DNA of 64,000 nt, from positions 186,001 to 250,000 of the forward strand of contig JAEZGM010000031.1 in NCBI GenBank assembly GCA_023416955.1. Direction: 5' to 3'. Made by a program: the position numbers and the translations under genes. The notes under the pieces are model-generated. The model searched no databases and was not told the origin of the DNA. It saw only the letters and a program-made list of their open reading frames with translations. The DNA is from Bacillota bacterium. Lineage in GTDB: Bacteria > Bacillota > Clostridia > Oscillospirales > Acutalibacteraceae. Below are positions 35,336-43,682 of this stretch, one piece after another; within the stretch, counting starts at the first letter, position 1; the number at the start of each line of letters is the position of its first letter.

Positions 35336-36352
35336 ATGTTAAAGTATATTGTAAAACGCATTTTAATGCTGATTCCGGTACTGCTCGGAGTTTCCATTAT
35401 TGTGTTTTTAATTATGAGGGTTTTTTCCCCCGATCCCGCCCCCATTGTGCTGGGTCAGCACGCAACCGTTGAAGCGGCGGAGCAGTGGCGCGAGGCGAAC
35501 GGACTGAATGAGCCGATTTATCTGCAGTTTGTCCATTACTTAAAAGGCGTTCTGACCGGTGATCTGGGCACTTCTTACTACACGAAAACCCCTGTTACAC
35601 AGGAAATATTCTCGCGCTTTCCGGCTACGATTGAACTGGCGCTTGCGTCCATCTTAGTCGCTTCCATATTCGGGATTATTATCGGCGTGATCTCCGCCGT
35701 GAAAAAAAATTCGTTTCTGGATCATTTGGGAATGGTGCTCGCGCTGATCGGCGTTTCCATGCCAATTTTCTGGTTGGGCATTCTGCTCATCATCCTGTTC
35801 GCGGGAACATGGCATATCCTTCCTTCCGGAAACAGAATCAATCCGCTGCTGCAGCCCTCCGGCGGAACGGGGCTGTACCTGATTGACACGCTGTGGATGG
35901 GAGATATGGAAGCCTTTGTGGACGCGCTGAAGCATCTGATTCTTCCGGCGCTCGCATTGGGTATGTACTCCATGGCGATTATTACCCGCATGACGCGTTC
36001 CAGTATGCTGGACACGCTTGATCAGGATTACACCCGCACAGCCCGCGCAAAAGGAATTGCAGAGCATAAGGTCATTACGCACCATGCGCTGCGCAACGCC
36101 ATGATTCCGGTTACGACGGTCATCGGCCTGCAGCTGGGCTCGCTGCTCGGCGGCGCTGTTCTGACTGAAACGGTGTTTTCCTGGCCGGGTATCGGCAATT
36201 ACACCGTACAGTGTATTCTGAAATCCGACTTTCCGGTGGTCCAGGGTGTCGTTTTGCTGATTGCCGCGGTTTTCGTCGTCATTAACCTGATTGTTGACAT
36301 CGTATATGCGTTTATTGACCCCCGCATTAAATTTTCAAAGAAGGAGGCATAG
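35336..36352 (+). CDS. peptide ABC transporter permease (DppB/OppB type)
   Basis: The 338-residue membrane subunit has six hydrophobic segments. It starts MLKYIVKRILMLIPVLLGVS, typical of DppB, has the periplasmic-loop PIYLQFVHYLKG segment, and the EAA-like loop ARAKGIAEHKVITHHALRN. The nearest ribosome site (GGAG) is 15 bases upstream, longer than ideal. Second gene of the operon. Confidence 0.93.
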   Translation: MLKYIVKRILMLIPVLLGVSIIVFLIMRVFSPDPAPIVLGQHATVEAAEQWREANGLNEPIYLQFVHYLKGVLTGDLGTSYYTKTPVTQEIFSRFPATIELALASILVASIFGIIIGVISAVKKNSFLDHLGMVLALIGVSMPIFWLGILLIILFAGTWHILPSGNRINPLLQPSGGTGLYLIDTLWMGDMEAFVDALKHLILPALALGMYSMAIITRMTRSSMLDTLDQDYTRTARAKGIAEHKVITHHALRNAMIPVTTVIGLQLGSLLGGAVLTETVFSWPGIGNYTVQCILKSDFPVVQGVVLLIAAVFVVINLIVDIVYAFIDPRIKFSKKEA

Positions 36353-36358
36353 CCTGTT

Positions 36359-37261
36359 ATGAAAGAAAATGCATCGGCTGAGGTTTTATCACAGGATATT
36401 GCCGCCGTCGAAAAGCCGGAATCTCAGATAAAGGAAATGTGGGAATCTCTGCGGGAAAATAAAGCGGCGATTGGCGGACTTGTTATCATACTGTTTCTGA
36501 TCCTCGTGGCCCTGATCGGCCCGTTGGTGATGCCCTATGACCCCGACCAGTCCAATATGGGTCAAAGCTTTCAGTGGCCAAGCGCCGCACACTGGTTCGG
36601 TACGGATCAGCTTGGGCGCGACATTTTCAGCCGTATTATTTCAGGAACGCGGATTTCACTGACTGTCGGCCTGAGCGCAGTGGCTATTTCACTGACTATC
36701 GGTGTGGTACTGGGCTCCATTGCCGGTTACTGCGGCGGTATTGCGGATACGGTGATCATGCGTTTTATGGACATGATGCTGGCAATCCCGTCCATTCTTC
36801 TCGCCATTGCGTTTATGGCGGCGTTGGGTAAGGGAATTGATAAAGCGGTTATCGCCATCGGGCTTGTTTCCATACCGGAATACGCGCGCATTGTGCGCGG
36901 AAACATTCTTTCTGCAAAAGAAAACGATTATGTGCAGGCCGCGCGTGTCATCGGAAATAAAAGCGGACGCATCATTTTTAAACATATTCTTCCGAATGTA
37001 CTTTCCTCCATTGTGGTTAGGGGAACACTGGGCATTTCTACTGCCGTGCTCGACACTGCCGCTCTGGGGTTTTTAGGGCTGGGCGTACAGCCGCCGCAGG
37101 CGGAGTGGGGCGATATGCTGGGCCGCGCAAGGGGATTTATTTTCACCGCACCATACACGCTGATTTTCCCCGGTATTGCAATCACGCTGACGGTGCTTGC
37201 GTTCAATCTTCTGGGCGACGGACTGCGCGACGCGCTTGACCCGAAGTCCAGAAAGAATTAA
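36359..37261 (+). CDS. peptide ABC transporter permease (DppC/OppC type)
   Basis: The 300-residue subunit has an N-terminal cytoplasmic tail, six hydrophobic segments, HWFGTDQLGRDIFSRIISGT (the conserved OppC block) and the loop AARVIGNKSGRIIFKHILPN that contacts the ATPases. It lies six bases after the DppB-type gene, with GGAGG overlapping that gene's end. Confidence 0.94.
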   Translation: MKENASAEVLSQDIAAVEKPESQIKEMWESLRENKAAIGGLVIILFLILVALIGPLVMPYDPDQSNMGQSFQWPSAAHWFGTDQLGRDIFSRIISGTRISLTVGLSAVAISLTIGVVLGSIAGYCGGIADTVIMRFMDMMLAIPSILLAIAFMAALGKGIDKAVIAIGLVSIPEYARIVRGNILSAKENDYVQAARVIGNKSGRIIFKHILPNVLSSIVVRGTLGISTAVLDTAALGFLGLGVQPPQAEWGDMLGRARGFIFTAPYTLIFPGIAITLTVLAFNLLGDGLRDALDPKSRKN

Positions 37262-37275
37262 GGCGGTGAAACGGA

Positions 37276-38256
37276 ATGTTGCTTGAAGTAAATCATTTAA
37301 GGACGGAATTTCAGCTGAAGCGCGGCACGTTCGCAGCGGTGAACGACGTCAGCTTTTCGATTGATAAAGGTGAGATTTTGGCGATCGTGGGTGAATCCGG
37401 TTCCGGAAAAAGCGTCACATCGCTTTCGGTGATGGGGCTGATTCAGGAGCCAGGAAGAGTCACGGGCGGTGAGATTTTATTTAAAGACGAGGATCTGCTG
37501 AAAAAGAGTAAAAAGCAGATGCAGTCTGTACGCGGCGACCAGATTTCCATGATTTTTCAGGAGCCGATGACCTCGCTCAACCCTGTTTACCGGGTGAAGG
37601 ATCAAATTACGGAAAGTATTATGACACACATGAAGCTTTCCAAAAAAGAAGCGCTTGCACGCACGATACATATGCTGGAAATGGTAGGAATTCCGTCGGC
37701 AAAGGAACGCGCCAACGATTACCCGCACCAGATGAGTGGTGGTATGCGGCAAAGGGTCATGATCGCCATGGCGCTTGCCTGTCGCCCGGAACTGCTGATT
37801 GCCGACGAACCGACCACCGCGCTGGACGTTACCATTCAGGCGCAGATTCTCGACCTGCTGTATCATATGCGTGAGAAATTCAATATGGCGGTGCTGCTGA
37901 TTACCCATGACCTTGGCGTGGTATCGGAAGCGGCCGACCGTGTCATCGTAATGTACTGCGGGCAGATTGTGGAGGAAGCAAAAGTGGCCGACCTCTTCGC
38001 GGAGCCGCTGCATCCTTATACACTCGGTCTTCTGCGCTCAATCCCCCGTTTGGAGGACGAGAGCAGCGAGCCGCTTTATATGATCAAGGGAATGGTGCCA
38101 GATCCGCTTCATATGCCGGAAGGCTGCCCGTTTTCCGACCGGTGCGACCGCTGCATGGAACGCTGCCGTACGGAAATGCCGCAGCTTCTGGAGAAGAACG
38201 GCCGCAAGGTGCGCTGCTTCCTGTACGAGAATGAGGAAGGGGGCACGGAGGAATGA
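37276..38256 (+). CDS. peptide ABC transporter ATPase (DppD/OppD type)
   Basis: The 326-residue ATPase has Walker A GESGSGKS (about 38-45), Q-loop FQEPMTSLNP, signature MSGGMRQRV, Walker B LLIADEPTTALD, and the C-terminal oligopeptide-transporter extension with the Cys-rich GCPFSDRCDRCMERC, a site that binds an Fe-S cluster in some homologues. It forms a heterodimer with the ATPase encoded next, whose start overlaps its stop. Confidence 0.95.
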   Translation: MLLEVNHLRTEFQLKRGTFAAVNDVSFSIDKGEILAIVGESGSGKSVTSLSVMGLIQEPGRVTGGEILFKDEDLLKKSKKQMQSVRGDQISMIFQEPMTSLNPVYRVKDQITESIMTHMKLSKKEALARTIHMLEMVGIPSAKERANDYPHQMSGGMRQRVMIAMALACRPELLIADEPTTALDVTIQAQILDLLYHMREKFNMAVLLITHDLGVVSEAADRVIVMYCGQIVEEAKVADLFAEPLHPYTLGLLRSIPRLEDESSEPLYMIKGMVPDPLHMPEGCPFSDRCDRCMERCRTEMPQLLEKNGRKVRCFLYENEEGGTEE

Positions 38257-39245
38257 GTGAAACTTTAATCGAGATTAAAAATCTTGCGAAATACTTTACA
38301 CTGGAGCACGACTTTCTGGGTCGGCCGACATCGGTACTGAAAGCGGTGGACGATGTTTCGTTTTCCATTCACAAGGGGGAAGCGTTCGGTCTTGTGGGTG
38401 AATCCGGCTGTGGAAAGACGACTATCGGAAAAATGCTTGTGAACCTCTACACACCCACCAAGGGGCAGATTATTTATGACGGTACGGATTTAACGGCTCT
38501 GTCGGCGGCAAAGCGCCGCGAATACTGTAAGGATATTCAGCTGATTTTTCAGGATCCGTATGCCTCGCTCAATCCCAGAATGACGATTGGCGATATCATC
38601 GCGGAGCCGATTAAAATTAACCATCTTCTGCCGAAGAATGAAATTGAAAAGCGAGTGACCTATCTGCTGAACTGCGTCGGGCTCGCAAATCATCAGCGCA
38701 ACCGCTACCCGCATGAATTTTCCGGCGGGCAGCGTCAGCGCGTCGGCATTGCGCGCGCGCTTGCTGTGCAGCCCAAACTGATTGTGTGTGACGAGCCTGT
38801 TTCCGCGCTCGACGTTTCCATTCAGGCACAGGTGCTGAACCTGCTCGATGATTTGAAGGATGAATTCGGACTGACCTATTTGTTTATTGCGCACGGACTG
38901 AATGTCGTGAAGCATATCAGCGACCGCGTGGGCGTCATGTATCTGGGCAAGCTGGTTGAAATTGCACCCAAGCAGGAGCTTTACGCAAATCCGCTGCACC
39001 CCTACACACAGGCGCTGCTTTCGGCGATTCCGTCGGTTGACCCCGCGAACCATAAGCAGCGCATCATTCTTTCCGGCGACGTGCCAAGCCCGATTAATCC
39101 GCCGGACGGCTGCCGGTTCTGTTCCCGCTGCTTTAAGGCGTTTGACGGCTGCGATGCGGAAAATCCGGTTTTGCGTGAGGTTTCGCCCGGGCATTTTGTC
39201 GCCTGCCGGTTATATAGTCAACGCACTGGAGAATCAGTTCAATAG
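38253..39245 (+). CDS. peptide ABC transporter ATPase (DppF/OppF type)
   Basis: The 330-residue ATPase has Walker A GESGCGKT, Q-loop FQDPYASLNP, signature FSGGQRQRV and Walker B IVCDEPVSALD, with the Cys-containing C-terminal tail GCRFCSRCFKAFDGC. It overlaps the DppD-type gene by four bases. The last ten residues (after CRLY) extend beyond the usual end of the family; the DNA there begins with TATAGTCA, like the end of the 71-bp element, possibly by chance. Confidence 0.95.
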   Translation: MSETLIEIKNLAKYFTLEHDFLGRPTSVLKAVDDVSFSIHKGEAFGLVGESGCGKTTIGKMLVNLYTPTKGQIIYDGTDLTALSAAKRREYCKDIQLIFQDPYASLNPRMTIGDIIAEPIKINHLLPKNEIEKRVTYLLNCVGLANHQRNRYPHEFSGGQRQRVGIARALAVQPKLIVCDEPVSALDVSIQAQVLNLLDDLKDEFGLTYLFIAHGLNVVKHISDRVGVMYLGKLVEIAPKQELYANPLHPYTQALLSAIPSVDPANHKQRIILSGDVPSPINPPDGCRFCSRCFKAFDGCDAENPVLREVSPGHFVACRLYSQRTGESVQ

Positions 39246-39297
39246 AAAGTCTGCGAAGTGCGTTGCCATATCAATCATAATTGCTGATAAAGTTAGA

Positions 39298-39335
39298 AAC
39301 AGCCTGTGCCCTTAACGGGGCGCAGGCTGTTTTTA
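39298..39335 (+). terminator. terminator of the peptide importer operon
   Basis: AACAGCCTGTGCCC pairs with GGGGCGCAGGCTGTT around a short loop, followed by TTTT. Confidence 0.88.
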
Positions 39336-39537
39336 TACTATACGGAAAATTTCCGTAATTTACGCATATCTGATAGGAAATTCGACGGTATCCTATATTT
39401 GGATCAATACAAATAGTATAAACTGATATGAATAATCCGGTATTCGGTCGAACCGGCAGCGGTAGATTTGCATATTTCCCCGGAAAAGTCGAAACATTGC
39501 CGAACAATGATGGATTTACAAGTTGAAAGTTAAAAAG
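39336..39537. other. non-coding gap between convergent operons
   Basis: The stretch between the peptide importer terminator and the ECF operon terminator is AT-rich. No gene, repeat or convincing promoter pair was recognised. Confidence 0.5.
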
Positions 39538-39563
39538 GAGGGTGACTGTTACCAGTCACCCTC
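39538..39563 (-). terminator. terminator of the ECF operon
   Basis: GAGGGTGACTG pairs perfectly with CAGTCACCCTC; on the minus strand TTTTTAA follows. The stop codon of the S component lies in the four-base loop, so the hairpin overlaps the end of the coding region. Confidence 0.85.
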
Positions 39564-40322
39564 TTTGTCTAAAATACCGTATTTTGTTTTCATGCGTTCC
39601 AGCTTCTTCATCATTGGGTGAGACAGAAAAAAAAGAAACACAACGCTTGCCGCCGCGTGAATCAGGTCAAAAGGAAGCCCCGCTGCGCAGAAGGCAAGGT
39701 ATGAGGGCCATGTGAAGGGCAGCCCGGTAATCAGCAAGGAACCAAGGTTCACGGTTCCGCCATAGAGAATCAGGGTGGACAGTCCGCCGTAAGTGCAAAG
39801 CACAACGCGGTTCTGCCTCCATGGAACGCGGTTCCGCTTCCATGGACTGCGGGAAAACAAAAAGCCGGCCAGCAAGCCGATAATCCCGAAGCCGAACATC
39901 TGAAACGGCGTATTCGGGCCCTGCCCAAAAAAGAAATTGGAAACAAATGCGGCGAGCGCGCCCACCAGAAAACCGCTCTGCGGGCCGAGGCATACGCCGG
40001 AAATAATCACGATGGCGGCAACCGGCTTAAATTGCGGAATCGCGTAAAAGGCGGCTCTTCCCGCAACGGCAATGGCAGTCATTACGGCAATCGTCACCAG
40101 CTCGCGCGCCCGCGGCTTCCTGCGCTCCAGCGTGTAAGTGAACGCCAGCATGGAGCAAAGAATCATCAGCAGGCTGGTTAGCAAGTATTTTCGGTCACCC
40201 AGCCCATAGATGCCGTAAAGAATGATGCAGGGCACGGCGGCAAGCAGCAGCACGGCGGCAAGCAGCAGCACGGCGGCGAGTACGTCGCGCCGCGTCAGTC
40301 GAATTCCAGATTCTTTTTGCAA
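39549..40322 (-). CDS. ECF transporter S component, probably for cobalamin
   Basis: The 257-residue integral membrane protein has about six hydrophobic segments and the conserved block PQFKPVAAIVIISGVCLGPQ plus FFFGQGPNTPFQMF, as in substrate-specific ECF subunits tied to B12. The operon is headed by a cobalamin riboswitch. Two in-frame tandem duplications are present: an 18-bp unit making AAVLLLAAVLLLAAV near residues 16-30, and a 21-bp unit giving PWKRNRVPWRQNRV near the middle. A TTG start overlaps the ATPase gene by 28 bases with a weak ribosome site, so the N-terminus is uncertain. Confidence 0.82.
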   Translation of the reverse strand: MQKESGIRLTRRDVLAAVLLLAAVLLLAAVPCIILYGIYGLGDRKYLLTSLLMILCSMLAFTYTLERRKPRARELVTIAVMTAIAVAGRAAFYAIPQFKPVAAIVIISGVCLGPQSGFLVGALAAFVSNFFFGQGPNTPFQMFGFGIIGLLAGFLFSRSPWKRNRVPWRQNRVVLCTYGGLSTLILYGGTVNLGSLLITGLPFTWPSYLAFCAAGLPFDLIHAAASVVFLFFLSHPMMKKLERMKTKYGILDKEGDW

Positions 40323-41926
40323 AGCGCAATCACGTCCTCATCTGTTATGGCATTGGTGAACAGCCCCCGCGTCATGCGGTTCGCGGCGGTGGTGTAAAAG
40401 CTGTTTCCGGCAAAGAACGCGCGTGTATCTCCCTGTGTAATCACGGCACCGTTGAAAAAAAGCGCGCAGAAGTCCGCGTATTGCGCGCAAAACTCGATAT
40501 CGTGCGATACCATGATAACGGTTTTTCCGTTCCGGATTAATTTTTTCAAAATATCTCCAAACTCAATTTTGAAGAAGGAGTCGAGTCCCTTAGTCGGCTC
40601 GTCCAGCAGCAGAATATCCGGTTCTGTGAGCAGCACCTTCGCAAGAGCGGCACGCTGCTGTTCGCCGCCGCTCAAGTCATAGGGGTGGCGGTCAAGCAAG
40701 GGCGTAATCCGTACAAGTTCTGCCATTTCCTCCGCTCGGCGCTGTTTTTCAGCGGCGGGAATCCCTTCCAGAACCTCCAGCAGATCGGCGCGCACCGTGT
40801 CCATCAGAAAGAGTGACTGCGGGTTTTGCGGCAGCATTGCAAGAGTTCCGTTTATTTTTCGCTTCCCGCGATAGAGCTTTGTGATTCCGGCAATCAGGTT
40901 CAGCGCTGTCGTTTTCCCCGTTCCGTTGCCGCCTAAAATGCAGAAAAAACTGCTTTTCGGAACCTCCAGCGTAAGGTTCTGAATGACGTCAGGCCCGCTT
41001 TTTTCATAGGAAAGCCAACAGCTTTTCAGCGACACGGCGTTTTCTCGACTGTGTGCGGGGACTTCCTGTGGAAGCGCTGTGATACGGATGGGATGATTTT
41101 GCAGCAGGAAGGAAATTTTCTGCCTGCCTTCGCGCACCGTAAGAGGTAAAGCGGTTCCGCTTTGCACCGCGTGCAAAATCTTCAATGGCGCGGGAAGAGC
41201 CTGTGCCATCGGGTGATCGGCGGCAATCAGCTTCGCGCCAGCCTCCCGCGGCGGCGCGTCAAGAATGATTTTACCGTTTTCCATCACTGCAACGCGGTCA
41301 GCGAGCGGAAAAACGTCCTGTAGGCGGTGTTCAATCATCAGCACGGCGACACCAAGCTCCGAATTGATCTTTTTTACAGCCGCGAGAAAATCGGCGGCGG
41401 CAATGGGGTCAAGCTGGGAAGTCGGCTCGTCCAGCAGCAGCACGCCCGGCTGCATTGCCATGACGGAGGCCAGATTCAGAAGCTGCTTCTGTCCGCCGGA
41501 AAGGGTGGAAACGTCTTTCTCAAACCAGTCCTCAATCCCGAAAAAGCTTGCCATTTCGGCGGTGCGCAGGCGAATGGTATGGCTATCCGCTCCAAGGTTT
41601 TCTAGCCCGAACGCAAGCTCGTGCCAGACCTTATCCGTTACGATCTGCGCGTCGGGCGACTGCATAACAAAGCCGATTTGCGCCGCCTGTGTGTGCGGGT
41701 TAACCCCGCGAAGCGGTGTTCCATGAAACAGGATAGTGCCGGAGCGCCTGCCCCTTGGAGCCAGCGCCGGTTTCAGTTGGCGCAGCAGCGTCGTTTTTCC
41801 GCAGCCGGAAGCGCCGCACAGCAGCACAAATTCACCCTCCCCAACAGTAAGTGATATATTTTCCAGAGCGGGGGAAGGCATATCCGGATAAGTAAAGCAG
41901 TAATCGGTAAGCTCAAAGACCGGCAT
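40295..41926 (-). CDS. ECF transporter ATPase, fused A1-A2
   Basis: A single 543-residue chain holds two ABC ATPase domains. The first has Walker A GASGCGKTT (about 37-45), signature LSGGQKQ and Walker B VLLLDEPTSQLD. The second has GGNGTGKTT (about 330-338), LSGGEQQRAALA and ILLLDEPTKGLD. In most ECF systems A and A' are separate genes; the fusion is a known variant. It overlaps the T subunit gene by 14 bases and the S gene by 28. GGAGG lies upstream of the ATG. Confidence 0.93.
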   Translation of the reverse strand: MPVFELTDYCFTYPDMPSPALENISLTVGEGEFVLLCGASGCGKTTLLRQLKPALAPRGRRSGTILFHGTPLRGVNPHTQAAQIGFVMQSPDAQIVTDKVWHELAFGLENLGADSHTIRLRTAEMASFFGIEDWFEKDVSTLSGGQKQLLNLASVMAMQPGVLLLDEPTSQLDPIAAADFLAAVKKINSELGVAVLMIEHRLQDVFPLADRVAVMENGKIILDAPPREAGAKLIAADHPMAQALPAPLKILHAVQSGTALPLTVREGRQKISFLLQNHPIRITALPQEVPAHSRENAVSLKSCWLSYEKSGPDVIQNLTLEVPKSSFFCILGGNGTGKTTALNLIAGITKLYRGKRKINGTLAMLPQNPQSLFLMDTVRADLLEVLEGIPAAEKQRRAEEMAELVRITPLLDRHPYDLSGGEQQRAALAKVLLTEPDILLLDEPTKGLDSFFKIEFGDILKKLIRNGKTVIMVSHDIEFCAQYADFCALFFNGAVITQGDTRAFFAGNSFYTTAANRMTRGLFTNAITDEDVIALCKKNLEFD

Positions 41927-42800
41927 GATATGTTACCTCCTCCGCCGCGCCCACCCAAACAGGGAAGGCGCAAAGCAAAAAATACAGCGCGTAAAAACCC
42001 GCGGCTGACGGTGTAACGGACTGGACGAAGATGGTCGGATAATATCGAACCTTCATTTCACCAAGATGAATTCCCCAGAATATAGCGATTATTAGTACAA
42101 AAAGTAATAATATGAATATTTTATCCCGATTGTCGAAATGATGGCGTTGAAAGCTGCTCCGCTTCGGCAGGCCGTAGCCCCTTGCGTGCATGGAATCGGC
42201 GGTAATTACCCCGTTTTCCAGCGCCCATGTGGTGAGCATGGAAAGAATCTTCATGCCGTTTTTCGCGCGCGTCAGGATATTCCCGCTGTCAGCGCCGCGC
42301 CCGATCCCCTTTTGCGCGTTGGCAATGACAGCGGCCTGCGCCTTGAAGCGGGGCACAAAGCGCAGCACCATGCTGAACAAAAGGGAGAGTGAAGGCAGAA
42401 TTCCGCCGAAAAGTTCAATTACCTTGTCCGAAGTCATCACCGTATTGCTGCACGAAAACCACAGCAGCACCGAAGCAAACATCAGCGCCGCCGCCGCGCC
42501 GTAAACAACGGCCTCCAGCGTGATGGGATTATCATTAATATATAACAGAGCCGTAGCCCCGGAGTGGTTGATCAGCGGATTTATAACAGTCATGGCTACG
42601 ATCAGCGGCAGCAGCACCTTCAGGGCGAAGCCCGCTGTTTTTCCCGGGTTCAGCAGAGCGGAGCAAATAAATCCGCAAAACAGCGAAATCAGCAGAAACG
42701 CGGGGTGCATCAGAAACATGGAAAACAAAATCACAGATGTAAAGTAGAGAAACTGCACAGCGGGATGCAGTCCGGCGAAATGCTTCATGATCGGCTTCAT
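41913..42800 (-). CDS. ECF transporter T component (CbiQ family)
   Basis: About 295 residues. The energy-coupling membrane subunit has five to six hydrophobic segments, and the coupling-helix motif reads ADSMHARGYG (Ala-Arg-Gly), as expected for contact with the ATPases. The ATG at 42800 overlaps the stop codon of the DUF4430 gene (ATGA) and follows GGGGA; translation from 42827 would need a larger overlap. It joins the S and A subunits encoded downstream. Confidence 0.92.
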   Translation of the reverse strand: MKPIMKHFAGLHPAVQFLYFTSVILFSMFLMHPAFLLISLFCGFICSALLNPGKTAGFALKVLLPLIVAMTVINPLINHSGATALLYINDNPITLEAVVYGAAAALMFASVLLWFSCSNTVMTSDKVIELFGGILPSLSLLFSMVLRFVPRFKAQAAVIANAQKGIGRGADSGNILTRAKNGMKILSMLTTWALENGVITADSMHARGYGLPKRSSFQRHHFDNRDKIFILLLFVLIIAIFWGIHLGEMKVRYYPTIFVQSVTPSAAGFYALYFLLCAFPVWVGAAEEVTYHAGL

Positions 42801-43498
42801 TGGGAGTCCCCGCAGAAATAAATCCACTGGATTTTGTCACCGGCGCTTAGCTTGTAATCGCTGCACGCAACCGGTGGCTGCTTCCCGTTTACGAGGTACG
42901 TCCAACCGCTCATTTTGCCGAACTGCTTTTCCTTAATATTGGCGATGCTTCTGATATACTCCGATTGGAAGGCCGTCGTGACGTGCTCCATTAAAATACT
43001 GTTCGCCTTGGTCGCGCGCAGCAGCACGTTATACACGGTTTCACCGTTTTTGATCTCCATTTTACTGTCGGATAAGAGTATCCCATCCTTAGGAACGATG
43101 CTGAGCTCATCCGCACTGAAACGCTCCTTGTTTTTCCAGATATCGGAGGCGGAAATTGAGATTGTACAGCTGCTTTCCTTTACAGCAGAGGAAGGAGGAG
43201 CGGCGCTTTGTGGTTTGACGGGCGGCTTGGAAGAGACCGCTTTTTGCGGCGCGGTGGAGGCTACTTTGGCGGAGCCCGGCGCTGACTCCGGCGAAGCGGA
43301 AGAAGAAGCCGAAGACGATGGCTCCGCCTGGCTTACCGGCGGGACGGAAGTACCCGCCCCTGATGAAACAGCTTCGGAGCTGAGCGCAGAAGAAGGGACG
43401 GAGTTTGATTCGGATTGATTGTGCTGGGCGGGTGTTTCAATTTTGCATCCGGCGAGCAGGCAGAAAGCGCATAACAGCGCAAGCAGCTTTAATTTCAT
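42797..43498 (-). CDS. DUF4430 surface lipoprotein, candidate cobalamin-binding protein
   Basis: About 233 residues. Lipobox LLAGC near residue 18, then a Ser/Ala/Pro-rich linker to about residue 105, then a DUF4430 domain with YNVLLRATKANSI and GWTYLVNGKQPPVACSDYKL, ending KIQWIYFC. DUF4430 is related to the beta domain of transcobalamin and intrinsic factor, which bind B12. The location in a cobalamin-riboswitch operon just upstream of ecfT makes a B12-capture role likely, but this is inference. GGAG lies upstream of the ATG at 43498. Confidence 0.82.
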   Translation of the reverse strand: MKLKLLALLCAFCLLAGCKIETPAQHNQSESNSVPSSALSSEAVSSGAGTSVPPVSQAEPSSSASSSASPESAPGSAKVASTAPQKAVSSKPPVKPQSAAPPSSAVKESSCTISISASDIWKNKERFSADELSIVPKDGILLSDSKMEIKNGETVYNVLLRATKANSILMEHVTTAFQSEYIRSIANIKEKQFGKMSGWTYLVNGKQPPVACSDYKLSAGDKIQWIYFCGDSQ

Positions 43499-43585
43499 TC
43501 TATTCTCCAAAATCATTCGCCATAAACAAGAAAGAGCGGCGATGATTTCTGTTTTAAACATTTATAAATTGAACTGATTTCAAAG

Positions 43586-43613
43586 AAAGGGCAGGTGTGC
43601 ACACCTGCCCTTT
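43586..43613 (-). terminator. perfect 28-bp palindrome between the propeller and DUF4430 genes
   Basis: AAAGGGCAGGTGTG and its complement form a perfect dyad; on the minus strand TTTCTTTG follows. It could terminate part of the transcription from the riboswitch promoter and so lower ECF expression relative to the propeller protein. Confidence 0.6.
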
Positions 43614-43682
43614 GGACTTTTCAACAAAAATAGATTGTCCTGTGGAAAGCGGCGGAGTGTTGCGCAAATTACCTGATGCCCG

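Noticed and set aside
39213..39245. Remnant of the 71-bp element at the end of the DppF-type gene
   Set aside because: Only TATAGTCA and scattered bases match over about 22 positions; nothing further aligns, so chance is as likely.
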